From Bacteroidetes bacterium ADurb.Bin145 (GTDB lineage Bacteria; Bacteroidota; Bacteroidia; Bacteroidales; VadinHA17): 64,000 nt of DNA. Under the pieces are notes generated by a model. It saw nothing but the letters and a program-made list of their open reading frames with translations, had not been told where the DNA came from and ran no database searches. Where the stretch lies: positions 1 to 64,000 of the forward strand of contig MWDJ01000004.1 of assembly GCA_002070505.1 (NCBI GenBank), written 5' to 3'. The translations under genes were made by a program, and so were the position numbers. Shown piece by piece: positions 1 through 8,127 of the stretch (position 1 is the first letter of the stretch; every line of letters starts with the position of its first letter).

Positions 1-62
1 TTAAAGAACTATCACAGGGATATGAAAAAAAATGAGTAATTTAAACTCATATCTTATCTCCC

Positions 63-1730
63 ATGCGACTCACTTCTATTCTTATCAGTTTTTTTATATG
101 CTGGTGTACCTCAATTAAGGCCCAGCAGAAACCTGTTATTCTTGAAATCGATGCAGGCCATCCTGTCGGAAAAATGCTTCCCATTTATGCTTTTTTCGGA
201 TATGATGAACCAAACTATACATATTACGAAAACGGGAAAAAGCTGCTTGCAGAGATCGCCGATCTGAGCCCGGTGCCGGTATATGTCCGTACGCACAACC
301 TCCTTACTTCCAAAGAAGGTGAACCGGATCTCAAGTGGGGCTTTACAAATGTGTACACCGAAGACAAACGGGGAAATCCGGTATATGACTGGACCATTCT
401 TGATAAGATTCTGAATACACAGGTTGAGAATGGTCTGATACCTCTTGTCGAGCTCGGATTCATGCCAAAGGCACTGTCAACAAATCCTGAACCCTACAAA
501 CATGAATGGAGCACTACAGGAAACATCTTTACCGGCTGGACCTATCCTCCAAAAGATTACAAAAAATGGGCTGAGCTGATCTATCAGCTTGTGATCCATC
601 AGAAGGAAGTCCATGGTGAAAACGAGATAAAAAAATGGTTGTGGGAAGTTTGGAATGAACCGGATATTGGTTACTGGTCGGGAACATTTGAAGAGTATTG
701 CAAGCTCTACGACTATGCTGTTGATGCTGTTAAACGTGCCTGTCCGGACTGTACTGTTGGTGGACCTCACACAACCGGTCCGGCCGGGAAGAGCGGCAAT
801 GTTTACCTATATCGTTTCCTGGATCATTGTGTGAACGGAACAAATTACACAACAGGGAAGAAAGGATCACCCCTGGAATACATAGGTTTTCATGCGAAGG
901 GCAATCCTCAGACGGTTGAAGGGCATATTCGCATGAATATGGGCACTCAGCTGAATGACATTGCCAAAGGGTTTGAAGCGGTTAACAGCTTCCCGGAACT
1001 GAAAGGGCTTCCGATAATCATTGGTGAATGTGATCCGGAGGGTTGTGCAGCCTGCTCATGGAAGCGCGATCCAAGATACGGCTACAGGAACGGTACTGTT
1101 TATCCAAGCTATACAGCTTCTTCCTTCGCCAAAATATTTGAGTTAATGGACGATTATAAGGTCAATCTCGTTGGCGCTGTTACCTGGGCCTTTGAATTTG
1201 AAGACCAGGAATGGTTCGCAGGGTTCCGTGAACTGGCCTCCAACGGAGTGGATAAACCTGTAATGAATATCTTCCGGATGTTTGGGATGATGCGTGGCCA
1301 GCGGATCAGGGTCGATGGAAATCCTTATCCGGCTGAGAAAGTCATTAAGGAAGGAATCCGTAATCAGCCGGATATCAATGCGTTTGCATGTGCCGATAAA
1401 AATGAAGTGACAATAATGGTCTGGAACTACCACGATGACGATATCCTTGGAGAGATCAATGATATAGAGATGATCGTAAAGAATATACCTGATGGACCTG
1501 CCCTGATGCATCATTACCGGGTCGATCAGGAATTAAGTAATTCCTATGCGATGTGGCGGAAACTGGGCTCTCCTCAGCAGCCTTCGGCGGAACAATACCG
1601 GCAGGTTGAAGAAGCAGGACATTTAAAGCTGCTTACTTCCCCGGAATGGATAACATGTAAAAAGGATGGAACACGTATCCATTTTACCTTGCCAAGACAG
1701 GGTGTCTCTTTCATTAAGCTGGAATGGTGA
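63..1730 (+). CDS. Secreted GH39-like glycoside hydrolase (beta-xylosidase type)
   Basis: 555 residues. An N-terminal signal peptide of about 20 residues ends near KAQQ, so the enzyme is probably periplasmic or outer-membrane associated. The (beta/alpha)8-barrel motif WEVWNEPD places the presumed acid/base Glu at residue 199. A second motif, IIIGECDPEG, places the presumed nucleophile Glu at 322. The stretch GVDKPVMNIFRMFGMM is typical of GH39 beta-xylosidases, and a beta-sandwich tail follows. In this family the reaction is retaining cleavage of terminal xylose or related sugars; the actual substrate here is not known. The ATG at 63 begins directly with the signal peptide. No SusC/SusD genes lie nearby. 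The family call is good; the specificity is an inference. Confidence 0.85.
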   Translation: MRLTSILISFFICWCTSIKAQQKPVILEIDAGHPVGKMLPIYAFFGYDEPNYTYYENGKKLLAEIADLSPVPVYVRTHNLLTSKEGEPDLKWGFTNVYTEDKRGNPVYDWTILDKILNTQVENGLIPLVELGFMPKALSTNPEPYKHEWSTTGNIFTGWTYPPKDYKKWAELIYQLVIHQKEVHGENEIKKWLWEVWNEPDIGYWSGTFEEYCKLYDYAVDAVKRACPDCTVGGPHTTGPAGKSGNVYLYRFLDHCVNGTNYTTGKKGSPLEYIGFHAKGNPQTVEGHIRMNMGTQLNDIAKGFEAVNSFPELKGLPIIIGECDPEGCAACSWKRDPRYGYRNGTVYPSYTASSFAKIFELMDDYKVNLVGAVTWAFEFEDQEWFAGFRELASNGVDKPVMNIFRMFGMMRGQRIRVDGNPYPAEKVIKEGIRNQPDINAFACADKNEVTIMVWNYHDDDILGEINDIEMIVKNIPDGPALMHHYRVDQELSNSYAMWRKLGSPQQPSAEQYRQVEEAGHLKLLTSPEWITCKKDGTRIHFTLPRQGVSFIKLEW

Positions 1731-1836
1731 TTAAAGAATAGTTCAGGCATTCTGCCGATAGAAATTATCAATTAATAACATTGATGTCTACAAATGATTT
1801 CTTTTATTAACTTGGAAAAGAATTAAAATCCTTATC

Positions 1837-2916
1837 ATGAAACTTTCATCTGTTAAAAACCGAAGCTTATTTGCTGCAATGATCTCTGTTTTTCTAATTA
1901 TCACCGGTAATAATATTCTGGCGCAGGAAGACATCGATGTTGGAGAAACGGGATGGAAAATCAAAAGGCCAGTCATGGCATCTGCATGCGACAACGGATG
2001 TCCATGGGGAGAGATCGGCGACTTTGTAAAGGATGCTATGAAACCTTACGGCTATTCAGTGATCCTCTGCCGGAACTGCAACAGGGCATACGGCCCTCCG
2101 CTTGTTTCTCAGAATGCTTATCCCCCACCCCTTGATGAGGTAAACCTTGAGGATGGCGTTAACATGAGGGTAAACGCCCGGGTCGATTTCGGGGTGACAT
2201 CAAGCGCTATGCTAAGCTCAGCATATAAAGGATCCCCCGGCAGCAAGGAAGGATACCGCAATTTGCGCCTTATAGCTAAAATAGAAGACCCTTTTTATTT
2301 CCTTGTTGCTGTGAGAAAAGAATCAGGAATCAGGGATTTTAACCAGATAAAGCAAAAACATCTCCCTGTAAGGATCATGGGCGCTGACGCCAATATGATG
2401 ACAATACTGAAGTATTATGGAATAACTTCCGAGGATATTGAAGCATGGGGCGGTAAAATGAGAGTCACTCAGGAGGAGGCAATAAAAGGTGATTTTGATA
2501 TAATCTCGGGGTTTCTTGCCAGTCCCGCACTGAACCCGGAATCTTCTTCCTGGACCACACTGAGCCAGAAATTCGATCTTTATTTCATTGAATTACCCGA
2601 GGAACTTCTCAGACAGATAGCCCAGCAAAACATTGACGCTGAAATTGTTGTAGCACAACATGCTTTGCTGAGGGGGCTTAACCGCAGGATAAAGACACTC
2701 GGCAGGTCGGGGGAATCGGTTTTTGCACGCGATGATACTCCGGAACAGGCAGCTTATGACCTTGCAAGGGCAATTGATGAACATCACGGAGCACTGAAAT
2801 GGTTCATAAGGGTATATACCTACGATCCGAATACTGTCTGGCAGAATTTCGGGGTACCACTGCACCCGGGCGCAGAAAGGTACTACCGGGAGGTGGGATA
2901 TATGAAGGGTAAGTAA
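1837..2916 (+). CDS. TAXI-type (NMT1-like) substrate-binding protein
   Basis: 359 residues with a signal peptide (about 1-29, ending NNILAQ). The mature part looks like a TAXI-type TRAP solute-binding protein: a two-lobe periplasmic fold with the segments VDFGVTSSAML and NLRLIAKIEDPFYFLVAVRK and a hinge-like GADANMMTILKYYGI. It should bind a small ligand outside the inner membrane. Two close cysteine pairs near the N-terminus (CDNGC and CRNC) are unusual and could form disulfides or bind metal. No TRAP membrane subunits are adjacent, so the transport role is uncertain. It could have become a sensor or an accessory factor for another importer. Confidence 0.6.
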   Translation: MKLSSVKNRSLFAAMISVFLIITGNNILAQEDIDVGETGWKIKRPVMASACDNGCPWGEIGDFVKDAMKPYGYSVILCRNCNRAYGPPLVSQNAYPPPLDEVNLEDGVNMRVNARVDFGVTSSAMLSSAYKGSPGSKEGYRNLRLIAKIEDPFYFLVAVRKESGIRDFNQIKQKHLPVRIMGADANMMTILKYYGITSEDIEAWGGKMRVTQEEAIKGDFDIISGFLASPALNPESSSWTTLSQKFDLYFIELPEELLRQIAQQNIDAEIVVAQHALLRGLNRRIKTLGRSGESVFARDDTPEQAAYDLARAIDEHHGALKWFIRVYTYDPNTVWQNFGVPLHPGAERYYREVGYMKGK

Positions 2917-2991
2917 GAAATATCACTGATAAGTACTTAAAGTGAGCTAAAGTTTGGAGTACTTAAAGTTAAAAATCAAATCGCATTAACT

Positions 2992-3027
2992 CTAGGCACT
3001 CTAGGCACTCTAGGCACTTTAGACACT
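2992..3027. repeat. Period-9 tandem repeat (CTAGGCACT x4)
   Basis: Four head-to-tail 9-base units: CTAGGCACT three times and TTAGACACT once. They lie in the 145-base gap between the TAXI gene and the Gfo/Idh gene. Just upstream, AGTACTTAAAGT occurs twice. The same 9-mer family recurs at 38022-38057. Confidence 0.9.
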
Positions 3028-3061
3028 TAAAACTTAAATACACTCAGATATTTATTGTATT

Positions 3062-4231
3062 ATGACAGGAAACAGACGTGATTTCATTTGGCAGTCTTTT
3101 GCATCGGTTGCAGGTTTAACAGCTTCAGGTATAATACCTTCAGCAGAGTTAGCAAGAGGATTAAATAATACACTCCATCCGGAAGAGATCATTATAAAAC
3201 CTGAAAAAAGACCCGCACCAACCGAATCAATAAGATTTTCAGTAATAGGTCTCAACCATGATCATATTTACGGAATGGTAAGTGCACTGATTGGCGGAGG
3301 AGGAAAACTGGTGGCCGTTTACTCAAAAGAAGCTGATCTCCAACAGGCTTTCCTCAAGAGGTATCCCGACGCGAAGGTTGCCAGAAGTGAAGCTGAGATA
3401 ATCGGGGATAATTCCATTCAGCTTGTAGCCAGCGCATCAATCCCTGTTGACCGCGCTCCTCTTGGGGTGAGAGTAATGCAATCAGGGAAAGATTATATGA
3501 CAGATAAGCCGGGTATCCTTACGCTCGAACAGCTTGATGAGGTAAAAAGGGTCCAGAAACAGACTAAGCGTATTTATTCAATAATGTACAGTGAGAGGTT
3601 CGGTAATCCTGCCGCGGTACAGGCCGGCGAATTTCTCAGGAGCGGAGCTATCGGTAAAGTTGTTCAGACAATCGGCCTTGGTCCTCACAGAATGAGGCCT
3701 CAAACGCGCCCTGCCTGGTTTTTTGACCCCGACAAGGCAGGAGGAATACTATGTGATATCGGCTCTCATCAGAGCGATCAGTTCCTCTTTTATACAGGGT
3801 CAAGGGAGGCTGAGGTGAACTTTGCCCAGATCGGGAATTTTAACACTTCAGAATATCCCAGGTACCAGGATTTTGGAGATATGAGTGTAAGGAGCCCGCT
3901 GGCAACAGGGTATATACGTATCGACTGGTTCACCCCCGATGGCCTCAATACCTGGGGTGATGGAAGAATGTTCATCCTTGGGACAGAAGGTTACATCGAA
4001 TTGCGGAAGTATGCCGATATAGCCGGCCGCGAGGGAGGAAATCATCTGTTCCTTGTTGACAAAAAAGAAACAAAGTATTACAACTGCACCAATGTATACA
4101 TGCCTTATGGTGAACAGCTTGTAAGTGATGTTGTAAACCGCACCGAAACAGCAATGACCCAGGATCATTGCTTCCTTGCTACGGAATTAGCCCTCAAGGC
4201 TCAGAAAATGGCTTTTAAGATTACCGGGTAA
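3062..4231 (+). CDS. Tat-exported Gfo/Idh/MocA-family oxidoreductase
   Basis: 389 residues. The N-terminus has a twin-arginine signal (NRRDFIWQSF plus a hydrophobic stretch), so the folded, cofactor-loaded enzyme is probably exported. A Rossmann-type NAD(P)-binding segment follows (RFSVIGLNHDHIYGM, near residue 60), then SGKDYMTDKPGILT, the Gfo/Idh equivalent of the catalytic EKP region, and the dimerising beta-sheet domain (GILCDIGSHQSDQFLFYTG). Such enzymes oxidise or reduce sugars and related compounds; the substrate is unknown. Secreted Gfo/Idh proteins are common among Bacteroidota carbohydrate genes, which fits the GH39-like gene upstream. Confidence 0.85.
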   Translation: MTGNRRDFIWQSFASVAGLTASGIIPSAELARGLNNTLHPEEIIIKPEKRPAPTESIRFSVIGLNHDHIYGMVSALIGGGGKLVAVYSKEADLQQAFLKRYPDAKVARSEAEIIGDNSIQLVASASIPVDRAPLGVRVMQSGKDYMTDKPGILTLEQLDEVKRVQKQTKRIYSIMYSERFGNPAAVQAGEFLRSGAIGKVVQTIGLGPHRMRPQTRPAWFFDPDKAGGILCDIGSHQSDQFLFYTGSREAEVNFAQIGNFNTSEYPRYQDFGDMSVRSPLATGYIRIDWFTPDGLNTWGDGRMFILGTEGYIELRKYADIAGREGGNHLFLVDKKETKYYNCTNVYMPYGEQLVSDVVNRTETAMTQDHCFLATELALKAQKMAFKITG

Positions 4232-4271
4232 TCATTCTTTCTGCAATAAATTTTACTAAACAATCAGTAAC

Positions 4272-4712
4272 ATGACAAGAATAAGCGTTTATAAAACCCC
4301 CACTGTCTTTTCAAAATTTTTCATTGTATTCGGGGCATTCTTCACCGTTCTTGGCATTATATTAATAATCAGAGCATTAATGAACGGATTCAATACAGAA
4401 TTCCCGTCAGGAGACTGGAATTCAATTCTCTACACAATTCAGGGTTTGCTCTTTATAATAATGGGTTCATCAGGCCTTATAAGCAGAAAATACTATATAG
4501 AATGGGATGACAGGGAGCTGAGGTATTTCCTTCCCTTCCCGAAGAGGTCTGAGACAATAAAATTTGATGATATTGTATCAATAAATATTAAATTGTTTGA
4601 GATACAATTAAATCTATCTGACAGAACAGTTATACTGGATCTGAATTCACTTCAGTTCGAGGATCTGAAGATGATAAAGGAGAAGTTTGAGGCGTTGGCG
4701 AAGGAGAGGTGA
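4272..4712 (+). CDS. Small membrane protein with PH-like tail, unknown function
   Basis: 146 residues. Two transmembrane helices (about 15-38 and 55-75) are followed by a short beta-rich cytosolic tail (YYIEWDDRELRYFLPFPKRSETIKFDDIVSI). The tail has the look of a bacterial PH-like domain, in which a strand pattern is followed by a final helix (FEDLKMIKEKFEALAKE). No family could be named. The gene lies 40 bases after the oxidoreductase gene and is followed at once by a dense repeat region. Confidence 0.6.
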   Translation: MTRISVYKTPTVFSKFFIVFGAFFTVLGIILIIRALMNGFNTEFPSGDWNSILYTIQGLLFIIMGSSGLISRKYYIEWDDRELRYFLPFPKRSETIKFDDIVSINIKLFEIQLNLSDRTVILDLNSLQFEDLKMIKEKFEALAKER

Positions 4713-4735
4713 GCGGTGAGAGGTGAGCGGTGAGG
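4708..4735. repeat. Period-7 tandem repeat (GGTGAGN x4)
   Basis: Four 7-base units GGTGAGC, GGTGAGA, GGTGAGC, GGTGAGG. The run starts inside the last codons of the preceding gene and continues over its stop codon. Related heptamers occur at 4943-4980, 48981-48998, 49088-49115 and, as GGTGCAG, at 37916-38006. Confidence 0.9.
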
Positions 4736-4869
4736 TACAAGTTCTCTTATTCCCCCTTTGAAGGGGGTCAAGGGGGATGTTTGTATAAAGTGAACGGTGA
4801 GATACAAGTTCTCTTATTCCCCCTTTGAAGGGGGTCAAGGGGGATGTTTGTATAAAGTGAACGGTGAGA
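4736..4869. repeat. 67-bp perfect tandem duplication
   Basis: Two identical 67-base copies, 4736-4802 and 4803-4869. Each contains the palindrome CCCCCTTTGAAGGGGG followed by TCAAGGGGGATG, a C/G-rich intergenic motif, and each ends in the heptamer-like ACGGTGAGA. The exact identity suggests a recent duplication by slippage or unequal exchange. Confidence 0.95.
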
Positions 4870-4872
4870 TTT

Positions 4873-4942
4873 TTTCTGCGCTTAACTGCTGGAAATGAAA
4901 AACATTTTCCCGCTGATTACGCAGATCGGTGCAGATCAAAGC
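4873..4942. repeat. Dispersed palindromic repeat, degenerate copy
   Basis: Clearly homologous to 49008-49087. Shared text includes ACATTTTCCCGC, GATTACGCAGATCGG and GCAGATCAAAGC. The left arm (TTTCTGCG...GGAAAT) is decayed here, so the palindrome is incomplete. Degenerate GGTGAGN units follow up to 4980. Confidence 0.85.
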
Positions 4943-4994
4943 AATGAGAGGTGAGCAATGAGCGGTGACAGGTGAGCGGATTAAGGTTTGAACT

Positions 4995-5510
4995 ATGAGC
5001 ATAAGATTTATAACTAACGAACAATTGTATAAGGAGGCAATTGAACCTGTAGCTGGTGCAAAGTCTTTTGTTTGGATCGGAACATCGGATATGAAAGACC
5101 TTCATGTTCACACCAGGGGGAGTATGAATTCCTTTTTATCTGTTCTGGATGCTTTGGTAAGGAAAAAAGTTGCTGTCAGGCTTCTCCATGCAAAAGAACC
5201 CGGCCCTAACTTCAGGAAAACCTTTGATAAATATCCAATGCTATGGGATAATATTGAAAGACAGATTTGTCCGAGGGTCCATTTCAAGCATATTATTATT
5301 GATGGCAGATTTGCTTATTCCGGTTCCGCTAATCTCACCGGGGCGGGACTGGGAATCAAAGGAGAGAATACACGTAATTTCGAGGCAGGATTCATCACAA
5401 CTGACCCCGAAACAGTTAAAGCCATAATGGATCAGTTCGATGAGGTATGGATGGGAAAATTCTGCAGGACATGCAAAAGGAGAGCTTTTTGTGGTGACCC
5501 TATATTATAA
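4995..5510 (+). CDS. Single-HKD phospholipase D-like protein
   Basis: 171 residues with one complete HKD motif: H96-x-K98-x4-D103, followed by SGSANLTGAG. This is the active-site signature of the PLD superfamily (nucleases, phospholipases, transphosphatidylases). With only one HKD copy the enzyme would have to dimerise, as Nuc-type nucleases do. There is no signal peptide, which favours a cytosolic nucleic-acid role over lipid cleavage. The C-terminus carries a CRTCKRRAFC cluster that could bind zinc. No restriction or defence genes are adjacent. The ATG at 4995 follows the repeat region closely. Confidence 0.75.
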   Translation: MSIRFITNEQLYKEAIEPVAGAKSFVWIGTSDMKDLHVHTRGSMNSFLSVLDALVRKKVAVRLLHAKEPGPNFRKTFDKYPMLWDNIERQICPRVHFKHIIIDGRFAYSGSANLTGAGLGIKGENTRNFEAGFITTDPETVKAIMDQFDEVWMGKFCRTCKRRAFCGDPIL

Positions 5511-5542
5511 TTATACGCATAAAAATCCTAATTGTTTATAAA

Positions 5543-5770
5543 ATGAGTAAAAATAATACTCAATCCGGTCAGCGGGCCTCAATTTGTCGAACATTAAAAA
5601 AAACAAAATATAAAATGATAGCAGGTTGCGGGATAAGGTTGTGTGCAATTGAAAGAAAACTTGAAAACTGTGCATATTGCAACGATTATGCCTGTGAGAA
5701 ACTCATAAAACATTATAACTTTGATCCTGACTCCAGGAAAAGACTGGAGGAGATACGTGAGAAGATATAA
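5543..5770 (+). CDS. DUF3795-like protein, N-terminally shortened
   Basis: 75 residues. The C-terminal two-thirds (CGIRLCAIERKLENCAYCNDYACEKL) matches the second cysteine-rich half of DUF3795 proteins, which typically continue into a helix like SRKRLEEIREKI. The first half of the family (a CGLDCSKCPAY-type segment and following linker) is absent and replaced by about 24 unrelated basic residues. The gene may be a remnant after an internal deletion or a functional short version. Likely metal-binding through the remaining cysteines; function unknown. Confidence 0.55.
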   Translation: MSKNNTQSGQRASICRTLKKTKYKMIAGCGIRLCAIERKLENCAYCNDYACEKLIKHYNFDPDSRKRLEEIREKI

Positions 5771-5788
5771 TTGCCTGTCAGAAAATCT

Positions 5789-6397
5789 ATGAGAAGATTT
5801 GACAAGTTCCTCCTGGGTTTGTTGTTAGGGTCTGCTGGTCCCCTGTTTCTCATAATGGTGTTTTTTACAATCTGGTTCTTCTTTTTTCAGAGCTGGAACG
5901 TATTCATATTCATTTTTACCGGATTGGCTGCCGGAATACTTATTGACCTTCTGTTTCTTAATAAGACAAAGGCAAAGGTCCTTGAACTTCCGGTCTGGAT
6001 CCTAATCGGATTGTACCTTTTCTACAATATCGGTCTGTATGGTATGTTCATGGGTTTTCCTGTTTTCAACCTGTCGATGGGAATCGTTGCAGGATATTAT
6101 TATGGTCTTAAGATCAAACATCTGGATTTACCTTCCGATCAATCAAAACAATTGACTAAAAAAGTAACACTTTTTACAACAACAGTGATGCTGCTCATTT
6201 GCATCTCGACAGCGGTGATTGCTCTTCGGGAAAAAACAATAGGCCTTGAATTGCAGGGGATGTTAAATCTCAATTTTGAGGTAACAAAAAGCATGGTAAT
6301 ACTAATTATTCTCCTGGGTGGTCTTGCCCTTATATCACTCCAGTATTTCGTAACCAAACAAATGATAAAAATTACAGTAAACAGGCCCTCTTATTGA
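5789..6397 (+). CDS. Polytopic membrane protein, unknown function
   Basis: About 202 residues from the ATG at 5789; an in-frame TTG at 5771 would add six residues right after the previous stop. There are about five hydrophobic helices, including LGLLLGSAGPLFLIMVFF, FIFIFTGLAAGILIDLLF and VILIILLGGLALISLQYF. The gene sits 18 bases after the DUF3795-like gene, probably in one transcript. No recognisable family or catalytic motif was seen. Confidence 0.6.
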   Translation: MRRFDKFLLGLLLGSAGPLFLIMVFFTIWFFFFQSWNVFIFIFTGLAAGILIDLLFLNKTKAKVLELPVWILIGLYLFYNIGLYGMFMGFPVFNLSMGIVAGYYYGLKIKHLDLPSDQSKQLTKKVTLFTTTVMLLICISTAVIALREKTIGLELQGMLNLNFEVTKSMVILIILLGGLALISLQYFVTKQMIKITVNRPSY

Positions 6398-6445
6398 TAT
6401 TGTTCTTCTGATCCCGCTCATGAATTCTTATTGATAATATAAAGC

Positions 6446-7087
6446 ATGAAACAAACCAGGGAACCTATCGATCAGACATATTCTTACCTGGCCCTGCGTA
6501 AAGCCGTCGGCTGGATAGGGATCCTGCTTCCTTTTGTACTCCTGGGCGGAGTGCTTTTTATCTTTAAGGAGGAGAAGATCCCCTTAAATATCAGTCAGTA
6601 TTACTATACAGGCATGAGAGATGTATTTGTGGGTGCCATGTGTGCTATTGCACTTTTTCTGTTTTATTACAGGGGATATACTAAATGGGACAATATTGCC
6701 GGCAATCTTGCCGGCTTACTGGCTTTAGGTATCGCCTTCTTTCCAACAGATAAGAGTAAACCATATGACCTCTCTGCAAAGATGCATTTCATATGCGCCT
6801 CACTTTTTTTCATAGTGCTATCGATATTCTCCTTTTTTATTTTCACGAGGAAAAAGCCTAATCCGACAAAAAGAAAACTTGCAAGGAACAGGATCTATAT
6901 AATCTGCGGTTCAGTTATGATGCTCTGTATGATCACGATACTTGTCTTCTTCATTTACTTTGAGGATGATCATCCTGATTCCACATTCGTGTTCTGGACT
7001 GAAACCGCAGCCCTGGCAGCTTTTGGAGTATCATGGCTTACAAAAGGCGGGACTCTTTATCCGGATAAAATTCAGGCGTTATCCTGA
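6446..7087 (+). CDS. Six-helix membrane protein, unknown function
   Basis: 213 residues with about six transmembrane helices. A loop after the first helix carries NISQYYYTGMRDVFVG, and a third helix region ends in AFFPTD. The pattern (short periplasmic SxYYYTG loop, acidic loop before the last helix) resembles small DUF998-like or Frag1-like membrane families, but the match is only by eye. Co-directional with its neighbours, 48 bases after the preceding gene. Confidence 0.6.
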   Translation: MKQTREPIDQTYSYLALRKAVGWIGILLPFVLLGGVLFIFKEEKIPLNISQYYYTGMRDVFVGAMCAIALFLFYYRGYTKWDNIAGNLAGLLALGIAFFPTDKSKPYDLSAKMHFICASLFFIVLSIFSFFIFTRKKPNPTKRKLARNRIYIICGSVMMLCMITILVFFIYFEDDHPDSTFVFWTETAALAAFGVSWLTKGGTLYPDKIQALS

Positions 7088-7159
7088 AAAAATCAGATTT
7101 AAAGAATTACTTTCACTCCTGAAAAAGAAATTAGTAAATAACTTTAAATCCTTGCATCC

Positions 7160-7984
7160 ATGTTAGAAATTCCCGAATCGAAAACAATAAGTATCCAGTC
7201 AGACAGTATGTTGAAAGGGAAGATTGTCACTTCCGTATTCTCACCTAAAAGTCCTCATAAATTTGCTTTTTTCAATGGCGATCCCGCAGGATACGCAGGG
7301 ACTCTGGAAGGAAGAGAAATAATATCTGCCAAAGGACACGGGATGTTTGTTGATATCTGCTTTGATAAGGATACAACCCTCACTATTGGCGAAGGGACGA
7401 GCGTTAGATATCACCCGCCGGCATCACAGGCTCCCGACAAATACCAGCTCCTGATTACCTTTGATGATGAAAGCTTTATTTCTTTCAATGTGGCGATGTA
7501 TGGACTGATATGGGCTTATAAAGGACGATTTGACAATAAATATCATATAATAAGTCTGGAAAGCATATCACCTCTGGATGATGGCTTTAACGAGGCTTAT
7601 TTCAATAAGATCGTGCACGGTGAATCAAGGGATCTTTCCGCAAAAGCGTTGCTGGCTACGGAACAAAGGATCCCTGGACTGGGTAACGGAGTCCTTCAGG
7701 ACATACTGTTCAATGCCGGTATCCATCCAAAGAGAAAGAAATCAAAATTTTCTGATTCTGAACTGCACAAGCTTTTTCAAAGTCTTAAGTTGACACTGGG
7801 AAATATGACTGATCTGGGAGGAAGGGACACTGAAAGGGATCTCTTCGGACAGTGCGGAAAATATAAAACCCTTTTGTCAAAGAATACAGCAAATAAACCC
7901 TGTCCTGTCTGTGGCGATACAATACGGAAGGAAGCTTATCTCGGTGGTGCAGTTTATTACTGCCCGTCATGCCAGAAGCTGTAA
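7160..7984 (+). CDS. Fpg/Nei-family DNA glycosylase-like protein with noncanonical N-terminus
   Basis: 274 residues. The helix-two-turn-helix region is clear (EQRIPGLGNGVLQDILFNAG), as is the C-terminal zinc finger (CPVCG ... YYCPSCQ). The GGRDTERDLFG segment before the finger is typical of a branch of Fpg-like proteins. In classical Fpg/Nei enzymes Pro2 is the catalytic nucleophile in an MPELPE start; here the start is MLEIPE, with Leu at 2 and Glu3 kept. A branch beginning MIEIPE is known in anaerobes, so this is probably a family trait, not damage. Its lesion specificity or lyase activity may differ from Fpg. Confidence 0.75.
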   Translation: MLEIPESKTISIQSDSMLKGKIVTSVFSPKSPHKFAFFNGDPAGYAGTLEGREIISAKGHGMFVDICFDKDTTLTIGEGTSVRYHPPASQAPDKYQLLITFDDESFISFNVAMYGLIWAYKGRFDNKYHIISLESISPLDDGFNEAYFNKIVHGESRDLSAKALLATEQRIPGLGNGVLQDILFNAGIHPKRKKSKFSDSELHKLFQSLKLTLGNMTDLGGRDTERDLFGQCGKYKTLLSKNTANKPCPVCGDTIRKEAYLGGAVYYCPSCQKL

Positions 7985-8051
7985 GGGAAAAGTAACAATC
8001 AAATAGCAGTCAAACTACTGTTGATATAGATGTTTTTCCGGATGGTATTTA

Positions 8052-8059
8052 TATATTTG
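8052..8059 (+). promoter_or_regulatory. Bacteroidota -7 promoter box
   Basis: TATATTTG matches the TAnnTTTG -7 consensus of Bacteroidota sigma-ABfr promoters. It lies 69 bases before the thioredoxin-fold gene. No convincing TTG -33 box was seen at the usual spacing. Confidence 0.5.
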
Positions 8060-8127
8060 GGTTGTTTCAGCAGGCAAAACTGAAATTAGGAAAATAATTA
8101 AAGGATAAATAATTATATCTACTAAAA

